Source: Atopsyche davidsoni (Eukaryota; Arthropoda; Insecta; Trichoptera; Hydrobiosidae). Taken from it: a stretch of 64,000 bases of DNA. The notes below the pieces were generated by a model, which was not told where the DNA came from, ran no database searches, and saw nothing but the letters and a program-made list of their open reading frames with translations. A program made the position numbers and the translations under genes. Location of the stretch: assembly GCA_022113835.1 (NCBI GenBank), contig JAILWY010000010.1:8827001-8891000 (forward strand). The letters run 5' to 3'. Below, piece after piece: positions 40,214 to 50,300 of the stretch. Numbering within the stretch: the stretch's first letter is position 1; each line of letters starts with the position of its first letter.

Positions 40214-40261
40214 TCGCGGCGGGCGGTGGCCGACAGTCACTCCGGCCGGCCGCCGCCGCGA
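40214..40261. repeat. Long GC-rich stem-loop in TH 3' UTR
   Basis: TCGCGGCGGGCGGTGGCC pairs with GGCCGGCCGCCGCCGCGA across a ~12-base loop with only small bulges. It lies about 100 bases after the stop codon and would be a very stable RNA structure. Confidence 0.75.
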
Positions 40262-40359
40262 TGCTTAAATAGGTAGTTCCGATCCCCCGGGTGGAAAGCA
40301 AGCGGTCCCCGCTCGGGCAGGTGCTACTAACTTAACGATACGGTAGTACTAGTGGGCGC

Positions 40360-40534
40360 TCAGCAGAAGGTCTTGGACCTGAGCTTGCTGAGGGCGTTGT
40401 TCAGGTGCAGGATCTCCGTGTTCAGCTGGGACACGAGGTTCTCCAGGTTGCTCACGGAGTCCAGGACCTCTACGCGCTCGGTGTGCGGGTTGAAGCGCAC
40501 CTCGAAGGGACGGGACATGGTGGACACCCAGCGC
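40360..40534 (-). CDS. TH: TH coding exon 8 (C-terminus)
   Basis: Residues 512-569 and TGA at 40360-40362. Begins [20 protein letters not shown]. The last ~30 residues are a leucine-rich heptad helix ([14 protein letters not shown], then [12 protein letters not shown]) that forms the tetramer in this family, ending RSKTFC. Acceptor CCGCAG. Confidence 0.97.
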
Positions 40535-43500
40535 CTGCGGAGAGAGGTCGACATTAGGGCACGCTCTATTGCCATAACAATTACCACAGATCGTGTAAAG
40601 AATGAAGTCTTGGCTTACCTGAACTTTTCTTTGGCATCTTCGAAGCTCTCAGCAACGTAGTAGATGGGCTGGTACTCCTGGTCTTGGTAGGGCTGCATGG
40701 AGGTAGCGGCGGGCTCGAAAGCGCGCAGCTCGGGCTTGTCGCTGAGCGCGTGCAGCAGCTCGCCGTAGGAAGACAGCAGGGCGGCGCCGTAAGCCTTCAC
40801 TTGAGAGTTCTCCTTGCAGAGACCGAACTCAACGGTGAACCAATACACCTACAAAAAAACATCGTTGCATTTCTGTGCGTGTAGTCATACTTATGCATTC
40901 CGCAATTCGCACGCGCATACTACCGCACGGCTTGCGTAATTTCAATTATCGCTAAGCTTGTTTGGATTCATTATCAAAAAATCGTTGAAACTGCACAAAT
41001 ATTATTCATTTCATTATTATTCGCGCTATAAAGCAAGATATTGATTTTTTTTATAAAAACGATTAAAATAAAAACAACAGCATTTTCACTATGTATAGAT
41101 CAGCAATATCAAATACTTAAATTTAGTACGTAACAATACAATCGCTTGCAAGAACAAAAAATACCGAATTAAAGAATACTTTATTCAAATAAAACGCGCG
41201 TCCATGGTTCATAACTTACGGTAGAGAGCTTTTCAATTTCCGCGTCAGATGCTCCAAGAGAAGCGAGGCCGATTTCCTGAGAGAACTGTGCGAATCCTGG
41301 GTCGGCAAGCAGAGGCATGTGACCAAGGAGCTCGTGGATGCAATCACTATAAAACAAATACACATTATTTTACCATTGTAATGGTTAATTTTAATATTTA
41401 TATATATATATATATATATATATGTTAGTGAAATTACAAATAAATGCACTATATAGCTAATAAAGCATGTAAAACTACTAGCTAGTACTAAAAGTCTCAT
41501 TAATTAACCGTCAAAGGGTGACGAATATGGACTACAGTGAAGTTTAATCAAATTATGAGACCATTACAGCGCGCCGCCTGGTCCACTTAGGTTTGATGGA
41601 AATGCTTCTCGCAAGTTGCTAATTGCAATTCCAAGTTACGCCGCGTTATAGAATCTTTCACGATATTTCATTTATCGGAAAATTGATGTAGCTATAAGCT
41701 ATGCGACTGGTACCTGGCGCTTAATTTACTCAAATCGGATTGTCTTTCATCCGATTTCCCTGCGGGACCGTTTGTCAGGAATTATATTTAATTAAATGGA
41801 TAATTTTTATTGAATATTGAGTAAGATTTCTCTAATTTCGAATTTCAGGCATATGTATTTTAAAGATAATTGAATATTAGTTTGATAGGTGGTTTGGTGG
41901 TACTCACGGTTCGGGGGTGTGGTAGGGGGAGTTAGCGTGCCTCACGTACTGTGTGGACTGGAAGATGCGGAAGGCGAGGGAGGCGAGGAAGTCGCGGGCG
42001 GTGAGAAGGCCAGCAGCGGGGCGCAGCGTGAAGCCGGTGTGCTTGCGAAGGAAGTTGCTAACGTCATCCAACTGAGGGATGCGCTCATGGACAAAGATAT
42101 GGTCGTCCTGCAGCATTCTGAAGACTCGGCGGTACTCTAAGCACGCGTGCTTGGGCATGAGGTCCAGCACGGTGTTGAACACTCGGCTCCAGGTCTGGTT
42201 CTCGCTTTGGGTGTACGCGATGCGGGGAATGCTATCTCCGTATTTGTACGCGAACGCGATTTCCGCAATGGTCTTCCTGCGTGCTCGGTACTCCTTATCA
42301 GCGAATCCGGGGTGGTTCATGTCAAGCTCGGGTTCATACTTGGTCATGAGGTGGTTGCAGTTGTCCAGGTCGCTGGCGTGCTTGGGGAACCAAGGGTCCT
42401 TCACGGAGAAGTTGTTCTCGTTGAGAAGGTTAACTCCGATGAAGGCAGACGACTGGCGGAGGGCACGGATTAGGAGCAGAAGGTTGGCACGGGACATGTC
42501 GGTGTTGACAAGGACGTCAAACTGGATACCGTCCGCCTTGGACGGGCGGGTCTCCAGGTGACTGACGACGCCCTTGTAGTTGTCAATGGTCTTGAGGATG
42601 CGGCCCAGGGAACCCATTCCGTCGCGCATACGCAGGAGCAGCGCGGCGTGCTGGATGGCCTGCTCGGCTTCCGGGGACTCGCTGGCGGCATTCTGGAGAA
42701 TCACTTCTTCTTCGGTGAGTCCAGAATCTGTGCACAATGAACGCTTGTAAGAAAATAAATTTATACGATTTAAAAATAAAATAAGAAGTTTTTTTTTTGT
42801 ATTAAAAAATTATCAATCGTACTTTTCAATTTTAAATATGCACCCAATGTAGTCACAAATAAAATGGCTTTTTACTGTGCCGGCATGGCAGCGAGAAAAG
42901 AAATTGAACATAAAGCATAATTTTCACTTAGTGACCCGCCGCCGGAGAGTCACAGAAGTAGCATTTATTTCTTATAAAGCTCGGGCGAGTTGAGTGCTCT
43001 CCCTTCGCCGCTTCTATTGAAAATATAATCCTCTAGGCTTGCACGGTTCAGAAGTAAATCGCCAGTACGACGTCTCGCCTGGATTATCTTATGAACAATG
43101 GATGAAGTCGTGGGCGACGTATCTAAAAGCTTCCTATCCAGTGAGTGATTTTTTTTGATTTGTGGGAATTGAGTTTCGATGTTCATCTTCGGCTTTATTT
43201 TTTATTCTTGAAAATTGAATTTGAAATTTGTGCTATAAATATTAAATACGTACCGGCATTTTTCGGATGGGCGTCTTCTGCGTCGCCATTCACTGGGACA
43301 TCAGCTAAAAGTAAATATAAATAAAAATGATAAAACATGCAAAAAGACAATCTAAGCGTTAGAAAATCAAAATAAATAAAATCAAGAGAAAAAAAAATCC
43401 TTACCAAGACCTCCATTGCTAGTTTCGTCTTGAAGTTTTACATCTTCTACAGTCGGGGTCTCAAGTTGAATTTTGTTTTCAAGTTGTTCTTGGGCATGTG

Positions 43501-46500
43501 CATGAATGATTTCGCATTCCAAGCTCGAATCTACATTAAAAATAATAGTAAAAAACTAAGCTACAATACAACACAGATGCAACAAATAAAATGAACTATG
43601 TACTTAAAGCATGCGTTGGATAAAAATCTACAAAAAAGAGCGAACTCTAAGCTTACCATTGGCCCTTTGACGAGCCTCCTCGAGAACGCATTGCTTGGTC
43701 TGCTTGACCACAAGGGTCTCGAAACGAGCGTCGTCCACGAGGGAGCGACGGCGTGACGGGTATCCGTTCTGTAACAGGACAGCAATGCATGAGAAAGCTT
43801 ATCAGAAAACTTTATCGAGCCATAATCGTCAAAGGAAAACTTAAACAGCTTCCCCTTTGTGTGAATGACACAAGACGACAGCTTATAATAGACCGGGTCG
43901 CATTGAGCCTACGCCAAAGACCTCAAAAGAGCCCCAGTCTCGCATTCCGTTATACGCACACAGACACATATATAAAATATATGTGATTATTTATTTTTAA
44001 TATAATATAAATATTTAGTATGTTTTTTAACACTTAAACTTATTTATTTTCAATATTTCGCTGAGAACATGTCATTTAGTTACCTAGACACGTTCAGCTT
44101 CAGAGTCCTGAATGGCTAGAAGAGCTATACCGGTTTATTTCCTTTGCGCCCGCCGGAAAGCGCCCCCCTCCCTCCTCGTTATGTGCGCCATTACCACGCT
44201 CAACAAAGGCGTAACTCACGGCCTTTCATATTTCGAGAACTTCTCTTTGACATTTCTCTAACAGAAATATGGTTTAAGTTGAATCCGACGGAGATTCAAA
44301 TCCGGCTAAGTGAGATGTGGGACAATGCAATACAGGTCCTAACACAAATGTATTGGTATTTTCTCTAAAGGAGGTCGAATTGAACGAAATTTAATTTGCG
44401 TTGGGTTCACTTTGCTTAAATCCTCACGGATTTTCTGTTTACAGATTTCAGATGCTAAAACCTATAGCAAATAATAAAACTGCCGTTCATCGTTTTTAAA
44501 AAAATAGCTATTTCTAATATAAGATTTTATGAATGGTGGTAATATTTCATTACAATGAAAAAAACCTTATTCAAAATGTTCTGAAAAGATTCAATAGAAA
44601 AATAACTAATCATTTACGTATTTTTATATATTTTTTTAGATTTTGTACCGCTAAAACTTGTAAGTATTTCTGCGTTCGATAGATATTGTCTACGTGATAT
44701 TATTCAAGCCCTCAATACAAACTAATCATTATACTTTAACGCATAGATCAAAGCGAAGGTCACCCCCAACAAGGAATTGTCTTTTCATAGAAATATAAAA
44801 GCAATTAAATATTTTTTAAAGCAAGCCCTTTTACTTATTTTAATTGCTTAAGTGAGCACGTACAGGAGTTAATTATTTATCTTAGCTATTTTAGTATTCT
44901 AAAAACTACGCTTAGGATCATGCATATTTAAGTTTTTTAACGAATCAATTTTCAAAATTTAAAAAGAATTGAACCTTATAATCAGATTTATTTAAACGTT
45001 CTATTATTATTAATATCATATATTTACTTCCGAAAAAGAAACACGTTTTATATAACCTGTCGAGTAATGTTATTATTATTGTATGCGTCATAGGTCTACT
45101 CATTATTAGAAAGAATTTGGAAATATAATTGACGTGATATAATAAATTAGTTAGTTTTCACAATACCTACGGCTTATGCACTTGAAATCGGTTGCGACAT
45201 TTGCTCTAATGTTTTCTGGCTAACAATCACGTAGCACTGTTTTACAAGAACTTTAATGTATATTATATAATATATCAATATAAGAGGTGTTCATAAAAAA
45301 AGTTGCAAAATTACTTGAAAAAAAGTTGGGAGAATATTGGCTGTACAAATTTACGTTGAATTAAGTGCTTTTTAGTTTTTAAAATTATACTGAACGTATA
45401 ATCACAAACAATGATGTATTATTCAATAAAAGCAATGGGATGGTGATTTCTATTTATAATTTTCAAAGAAGTCTATGCTACGAGTGATAATTTTGGCAGG
45501 CTTCGCTTTTCTCGGTACTCCGCGGGTCACAGCGCTCGCCTTCACCCACGCAAGGGCGGCTCCGACCCTGCAGTTTATAATCTGCATATTATTTTACGCC
45601 GGCCTTTATATGTGAATAATTACCGCTCTGATAGACTACAGATCTGTTAACCGAATCGGCTAGCGTGACGGGATCAATAATAAAATGACCCTGATTAAGA
45701 ATTTGCATTAGATTTAGCAACAGGCAAAGTATTGCAATAAAAAATATCTTATACGGACAGCCGCGCTCGGCGAGTTGCTCAGGTACTCGTATATGCGCAG
45801 TTCAGAATGGCGAGCCGGTCACTTTTGGCCGTTCCTGCATCGTATCTAACTATCTCATTTGCAAATGAATTGGACAATTTAATGAATTACTTTTTCATAA
45901 CCGCTTCACACCGAAGGTCGAGCGTATCTGACAATTACAAGTATAAATATTAATAAACTGTATCGATATGATTAAATAAAAATTATGCTGGAGGCTCGAC
46001 TCGTTTCGCTAAAATGTAAAAACGAAAGGAATTTTCTGCTCCACAAGTCAGAACAGTTATGTACTTACAATGGAACGTTATAACCGAAGATAATTGTAAC
46101 CGGTTAACCTTCTGGGGATGTTATACAGCGTTTGGCCTACGATAATTAAGCATCGCGATCTGGCTTCATGTCACTGCAGCCGCGGCGCGAGTGGCCGACC
46201 CCCGCGGACGGCGGGAGATGGATTGAACAAAGCGAGGCTCAAATTCTTCAGTTGATTTATCAGAAGTTTAAAGCCTTAATATTTATGTATATGAGACCGT
46301 ATCGCGTCGTTTCCTCGATATCGATCAGATGAAGGAATTCGTTCTCAATTGAGGATATCCGCTTGCGTATCCTCTTTCGACAAAGGAAATAATTTATCGC
46401 TATGAACTTAACGTGTTGAATTAATAATTATATCATAAACGCTATAAAAATTAATAGGAATACGTGATTTAAGACTTTGTTTTATTTCGGGAAATATTAC

Positions 46501-46870
46501 TTTCACTTGCAATGCCTCTCATTAAAACATAAAAAAATGATTTTTTTGGCTCTTGGCATATCAGGGCTGGTAATGCTACTTGTCATGTAATAAAGCTTCT
46601 CTGAAAGAATCACACGCTCGCCAGCGGCTCGGAATTGGAGCGCACCGCGCCAGGGGCAAGGCCGAGCGGCCGAGGAGATTTTTCCGATCGCGATCCGGGA
46701 GTCCCCGTCGCCAGCGGATATTGGGTTCGAGCAGCCACTCACTCGGATATACTGTCGGTGTTACTGACTGTATTACTAGATTTACGCTGAAGAGTGCTTA
46801 CCTCGATACTGTATGATTTCTTAATGGCGAACATCTCGCGGTTCTTCTGGGCTGCTGCTACGGCCATCAT
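40360..46870 (-). CDS. TH: Tyrosine 3-monooxygenase (tyrosine hydroxylase), eight coding exons
   Basis: Join of 46802-46870, 43657-43768, 43405-43530, 43254-43304, 41908-42727, 41220-41346, 40619-40848 and 40360-40534 on the minus strand: 1710 bases, 569 residues, all GT-AG and in phase. It converts L-tyrosine to L-DOPA using Fe(II), tetrahydrobiopterin and O2, the rate-limiting step for dopamine, melanin and cuticle tanning. Visible: PKA site RRRSL (Ser32, matching rat Ser40), an acidic extension (61-120), an ACT-type regulatory region (about 144-216), a catalytic domain from about 228, iron ligands His397 and His402 in [10 protein letters not shown] and Glu442 in WFTVEFG, and a C-terminal leucine-rich tetramerisation helix. 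The iron ligands sit 66 residues later than in rat, consistent with the longer N-terminus. Two tandem ATGs open the frame; the second gives the usual MAVAAAQ start. Drosophila orthologue: pale. Appears intact. Confidence 0.98.
40619..40848 (-). CDS. TH: TH coding exon 7 (iron-ligand glutamate)
   Basis: 230 bases, residues 436-511 plus two bases. Begins [20 protein letters not shown]; Glu442 is the third iron ligand. Ends [10 protein letters not shown] before the donor GTAAGC. Acceptor TTTGTAG. Confidence 0.97.
41220..41346 (-). CDS. TH: TH coding exon 6 (iron-ligand histidines)
   Basis: 127 bases, residues 393-435: [18 protein letters not shown] through EIEKLST. His397 and His402 are the two histidine ligands of the catalytic iron. 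Acceptor TTATAG, donor GTAAGT. Confidence 0.97.
41347..41907 (-). other. TH: TH intron 5 with a (TA) microsatellite
   Basis: A 561-base intron containing a (TA)n run at about 41399-41423. Nothing else of note. Intron 4 (42728-43253) and intron 6 (40849-41219) are likewise featureless. Confidence 0.8.
41908..42727 (-). CDS. TH: TH coding exon 5 (regulatory and most of the catalytic domain)
   Basis: 820 bases, residues 120-393. Contains the ACT-like regulatory segment ([20 protein letters not shown]), the catalytic-domain start [16 protein letters not shown] at residue 228, and HTPEP at the end. Acceptor TGCACAG, donor GTGAGT. The long plus-strand frames opposite this exon are shadows. Confidence 0.98.
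43254..43304 (-). CDS. TH: TH coding exon 4 (acidic extension, possible cassette)
   Basis: 51 bases with acceptor TTTTAG and donor GTACGT. Encodes [17 protein letters not shown]. Symmetric phase 1-1 like exon 3; the two are separated by a 100-base intron and may be spliced as a unit. Confidence 0.93.
43405..43530 (-). CDS. TH: TH coding exon 3 (acidic extension, possible cassette)
   Basis: 126 bases with acceptor TAG and donor GTAAGG. It completes Asp61 and encodes residues to Leu102, rich in Glu, Gln and Asp (includes [19 protein letters not shown]). Both ends are phase 1 and the length is divisible by three, so it can be skipped without breaking the frame. It fits the position of the acidic region included in the epidermal DTH2 isoform of Drosophila. 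Confidence 0.93.
43657..43768 (-). CDS. TH: TH coding exon 2 (PKA site)
   Basis: Residues 24-60 plus one base. It starts [20 protein letters not shown] and ends EEARQRAN. Acceptor GTTACAG, donor GTAAGC. Ser32 in RRRSL corresponds to the conserved PKA-phosphorylated serine that activates the enzyme. Confidence 0.96.
43769..46801 (-). other. TH: TH intron 1 (3.0 kb) with GC-richer candidate regulatory islands
   Basis: The only long intron of the gene. Islands of raised GC with no coding frame lie near 44090-44240, 45480-45860, 46140-46220 and 46600-46740. The 45480-45860 island mixes CpG-rich sequence with homeodomain-type TAATTA and GATTA cores. First introns and promoters of insect TH genes are known to carry tissue and wound enhancers; an enhancer role here is inferred. 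Confidence 0.5.
46802..46870 (-). CDS. TH: TH coding exon 1
   Basis: Residues 1-23: [20 protein letters not shown], then SIE, ending in phase 0 at the donor GTAAGC (46796-46801). ATGATG at the start gives two possible initiators. The first has A at -3; the second has A at -3 and G at +4 and is the commonly annotated one in moths and butterflies. Confidence 0.95.
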
Positions 46871-47160
46871 TTTCGTGCTGTGTTATTTTCTTCTTCGTTA
46901 ACTCAAAAAAAAATCACTTGGGATATTTCCCGTTGAACTGTAACGCGGATCGCAAGAAGCAAGGAATCTACAAAATCAGCCTGATGCGCGACGGCGTCAC
47001 TGCTGTGTATTCTAATATCAGTTTAGCAAAGTCTGCGAAGCTTTCGAAAATACGACCACGGGCTGTGACTGAAGCCTGTCTGCCGAACTATTACAAAAGC
47101 GAACGATTACAAGTTGCTAACTGATCTCTGCGATCGCAAACAAATCAATGCATACTGGAG
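46871..47160 (-). other. TH: TH 5' leader
   Basis: From a start near 47122 the leader contains no ATG before the ATGATG at 46870, as expected for an efficiently translated mRNA. From a start near 47156 it would contain one tiny upstream frame (ATG CAT TGA). An arthropod initiator-like ATCAGTTA lies at about 47119-47125. No splice site inside the leader is needed. Confidence 0.5.
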
Positions 47161-47182
47161 AACGGGGCGGGCAGTTTAAATA
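47119..47182 (-). promoter_or_regulatory. TH: Candidate TH core promoter
   Basis: Minus-strand TATTTAAA (47175-47182) lies 26 bases upstream of a CCAGT initiator-like site (A at 47156) and 60 bases upstream of a better TCAGTT initiator (A at 47122). The G-rich array begins just upstream. The exact start site is uncertain. Confidence 0.5.
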
Positions 47183-47192
47183 CTGGCCGGGC

Positions 47193-47310
47193 ACCCCCTC
47201 CCCACCCCCCTCCCCACCTGCGCACGCGTCACTGCCCCCTCCCGCCCCCCTCCCGCCCCCTCCCGCCCCTCCCGCCCCCTCCCGCCCCCTCCCGCCCCCT
47301 CCCCTCCCGC
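47193..47310 (-). promoter_or_regulatory. G-rich tandem array (GC-box type) upstream of TH
   Basis: About 118 bases made almost wholly of minus-strand AGGGGGCGGG and GGGGAGGGGG units; the core 47233-47305 has seven or so near-identical ~9-10 base repeats. Each unit fits an Sp1/KLF GC box and the strand has many G-runs that could form G-quadruplexes. The array ends roughly 10 bases upstream of the candidate TATA element and is on the coding strand of TH. It stands out sharply in a ~70% AT region. Confidence 0.7.
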
Positions 47311-47399
47311 GCGGCCGCTCGGGATATTCCCAGCGGAAATTTAGCGTCAGAGGATTTCGCTCCAAGTGGCCCGCCTGATTCCGAGCGCACTGTCAAGCT

Positions 47400-50300
47400 T
47401 CCTGGCCACTTTTAGTCGGAATTTGTTATTGTGCTGATGTCAGTTTATTGGGCTGATGCGTGCCGCTTACTTGAAATATTCCGATTCATGTTTGCCTCTG
47501 TTGCGTTTTTTTTTATGTATTCATTAAAATATTTGACTTTTTTGAAATCTTTTGCTTTATTGTTGCTCTTGTTTGTTTTTAAGCAACTTCTGTTATCCGG
47601 TATGTTTAATTTGGTGAACCCTTAATTAAGAAATACGAAGAGTAAATTATTTTTAAATATGATTTATGTACACTATTTTGAGCATGCTTTTTGTTATTAT
47701 TTATGTTACTTGTTTCAAAACCTGACAATTTATTGATTTGTTAAATAAAAATACAATCTAATGTTACGTTAAACATGTTATGGTAAACTTTCTATTTTGG
47801 TACATATTATATATTATTATTGAAAATTATCTTCTCAGTGCACATGCAATGCTTCCAATACTTTAAATCTGTCATTATCAGCAAGCGAGAATGAAGGTAG
47901 AGCAATCTAACATGCTGCGGAAAATTAGCACGATTATACCACCAGTGAAGAAGAAAGGTGATTTTCTTGTTAATTTTGCGTGGTGTCGTTGCTTATTTTG
48001 AAAATTACATAAATTGGTATAATTAGAAATTTAAACACAATAGTATCTGTTTTTATTATATTTAAAGCATGTGATATATTTTAAGGACCATTTTTTTGAA
48101 ATTGAGTTATAAAAAAAATCGTATGCGTCGTTGTAGTTCAATTGCACTTTTGAAATTATTTTATTTGAATTCAACTTAAACAAGTTATTCGTTCATTGTG
48201 TAAAATTATTATTTTTTGTTCTATTTTCGTCTATGCAATGCGAATTATAAGATTTTTTTTGGTCTGAAATATAAAATATGCAACAAATGTATAAAATAAT
48301 ATATTAGGATGCAAAATGTGAGGGGACAAAATTTTAAAGCCGCAATAAAAATACGAAAAATCAAAATCTTGGACCCGCGAAAGGGAGGTCAATGATATCA
48401 CAAAGTTGGTAAAACCCTTTAAAGATAAAACTAAAAAAATATTATTTTTTACAATGTCCTTGTTGAGAATCTTGAAATTCAAGAAAACCACAAATGAGAT
48501 GAATTCCCCAAGGAAATGATATTTGTTTAATATTAAATATTGTTTACTTCCGACCACTGTCAAGGTAAAAAAAATGTCTAAATAAACTTCAAATTGTTAA
48601 AAAAAGTTATGAACCTATAGTATGACATTTCATTTTTCTTGATCTAACAAACACAAATATATTTGTATTTTTAATAAAAATTGATAAGAACTGTTTGATT
48701 TATTAAGACTCATTGATATCTTACATTAGAATTGGTTATACTAATTATGCATCACAATCATCTACATTAATTGCGATACTGCTACATATCTATCTTTTTT
48801 AATAATTAAAATTAGCCCAAATTATACAAGTAATCGTTAACCTACATACAGCGTTTTAATTTGCTTGCATTTGGACATGTATGATCTCATTAATCAGGTA
48901 GTCGTTTTGGGGGATAAAACTGAAAGTAACATTGCGCTGAATTGTTATGTGCTAAAGTTTCTATCGGCAAACGTTCAAACATAAAAGCAAAAGATTTTTC
49001 TTTGAATACTAGGTCAGTTCGTACAAACAAGGCCGATGTTTACCGTTTTTCTCCTTTCTGTTTCAATTTTTAGCACGTATTGACTGCTCAAAAATATTGA
49101 ACAAAGCTTAGATACAAATAAACCGCTTCTATAAAAAGCTTAAAAATACACCCGATCATTGTATCTTTTTTTTGCCTATTTATTGGATTATAAGGAAAAA
49201 CAGGTGCATTAAAATTTATTTGATTGTCATTTATAAAATATTACGCTGGATTAAATAATCGTTCCTAGGGAAAATGTGTAACTTAGCAATATTTTGTTTG
49301 TGTGTATATTAATTGTGCAAAGCATATAGGGCCTCAACAGAGAAGTGATTCCGAAGGTTTTCTAGATAACATTAGATGGAAATTACATTATAATGTTTGA
49401 CTTTTCTTGCAAATATTATTTGTTTAATTGCAAGGCTGAGAGTAAATGTCCACTCTGTGGGATATATCGCATGCACGTAAGTCTTGGCTTGAGGAAGTAA
49501 ATTATGCTTAAGTCATACGACCACCTGGAAAATGGAGCAGCAATAATAATACATTTATAGGTAATTCATACATTCCTCTCTGAAATTTTCTTATATTAGT
49601 AAGTGAATGGTGATAATTTTAATAGCACCGGAATTACTAATGTAAAATATTAACTGTGATAAAGGAAAATATATTAAACTCTACATTTTTTTAAAAGCAA
49701 AGCCTATTTATATAGACGGTAATGTATTTTAAGTTATTCTTCCCAAACAACTGCGAATGTTCACGAATTTTATAAAACAGAAAACCTTACTTACTTTAAA
49801 ATATAACTTGAAAGAGTAAAAATATGAAAGTGCAAGTGTTTGCTCATTTAATTTTGTAAATAATCTAGTATTTGAAATATACGCATGTTGTAAAAGACGT
49901 TGAAAAAGTATTTAAAACTTAATAACCATTTTTTTACATATATTTCAACTCTACCTTTGCACGCATATTCTTAAAGTCAGTAATTTAAATCGAGTCCTTT
50001 TTTCTTTTCAAAACCTGTTTTTGTGGTTTACAATAAAAAAGGCTGATAACCGTCCTTTTTTATTCTGAACTCAGTCTAAATATTGGGTACTTTGAGTAGA
50101 AAAAGTATTCAAGAGATTATTTTAGTACATTTTGAAAAGTACAGTAACCATCCTTCAGTACCCATTCTTGATTTTTTGTTAAAAAAATTTTTAATCGAAT
50201 TTGTTATTTTTAAATCGCAATTATTTTTAACAATTTTTCGTATAATTATTTAACATTTAACAAATAAGTTCGAAGCAATAAATTAATTGAAAACAATTTT

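Larger units (their letters stand above)
39720..40359 (-). other. TH: TH 3' untranslated region
   Basis: About 640 bases from the stop codon to the expected cleavage site 10-30 bases past the AATAAA at 39743-39748. That is the first AATAAA met after the stop on the minus strand. Two GC-rich blocks (about 39820-39900 and 40200-40360) contrast with AT-rich sequence between them. It includes two strong hairpins and a three-copy 9-base repeat. Confidence 0.65.

Noticed and set aside
41889..42740. Several long plus-strand open frames (60-160 codons)
   Set aside because: They lie exactly opposite TH exon 5 and arise from its codon bias; they have no domain and overlap each other.
47117..47378. Pro-rich and Gly/Arg-rich frames on both strands
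   Set aside because: Translations of the G-rich/C-rich tandem array in the TH promoter region.
48231..48563. 110-codon minus-strand open frame
   Set aside because: Phe/Ile/Leu/Asn-rich composition typical of chance frames in AT-rich DNA; no start context or homologue recognised.
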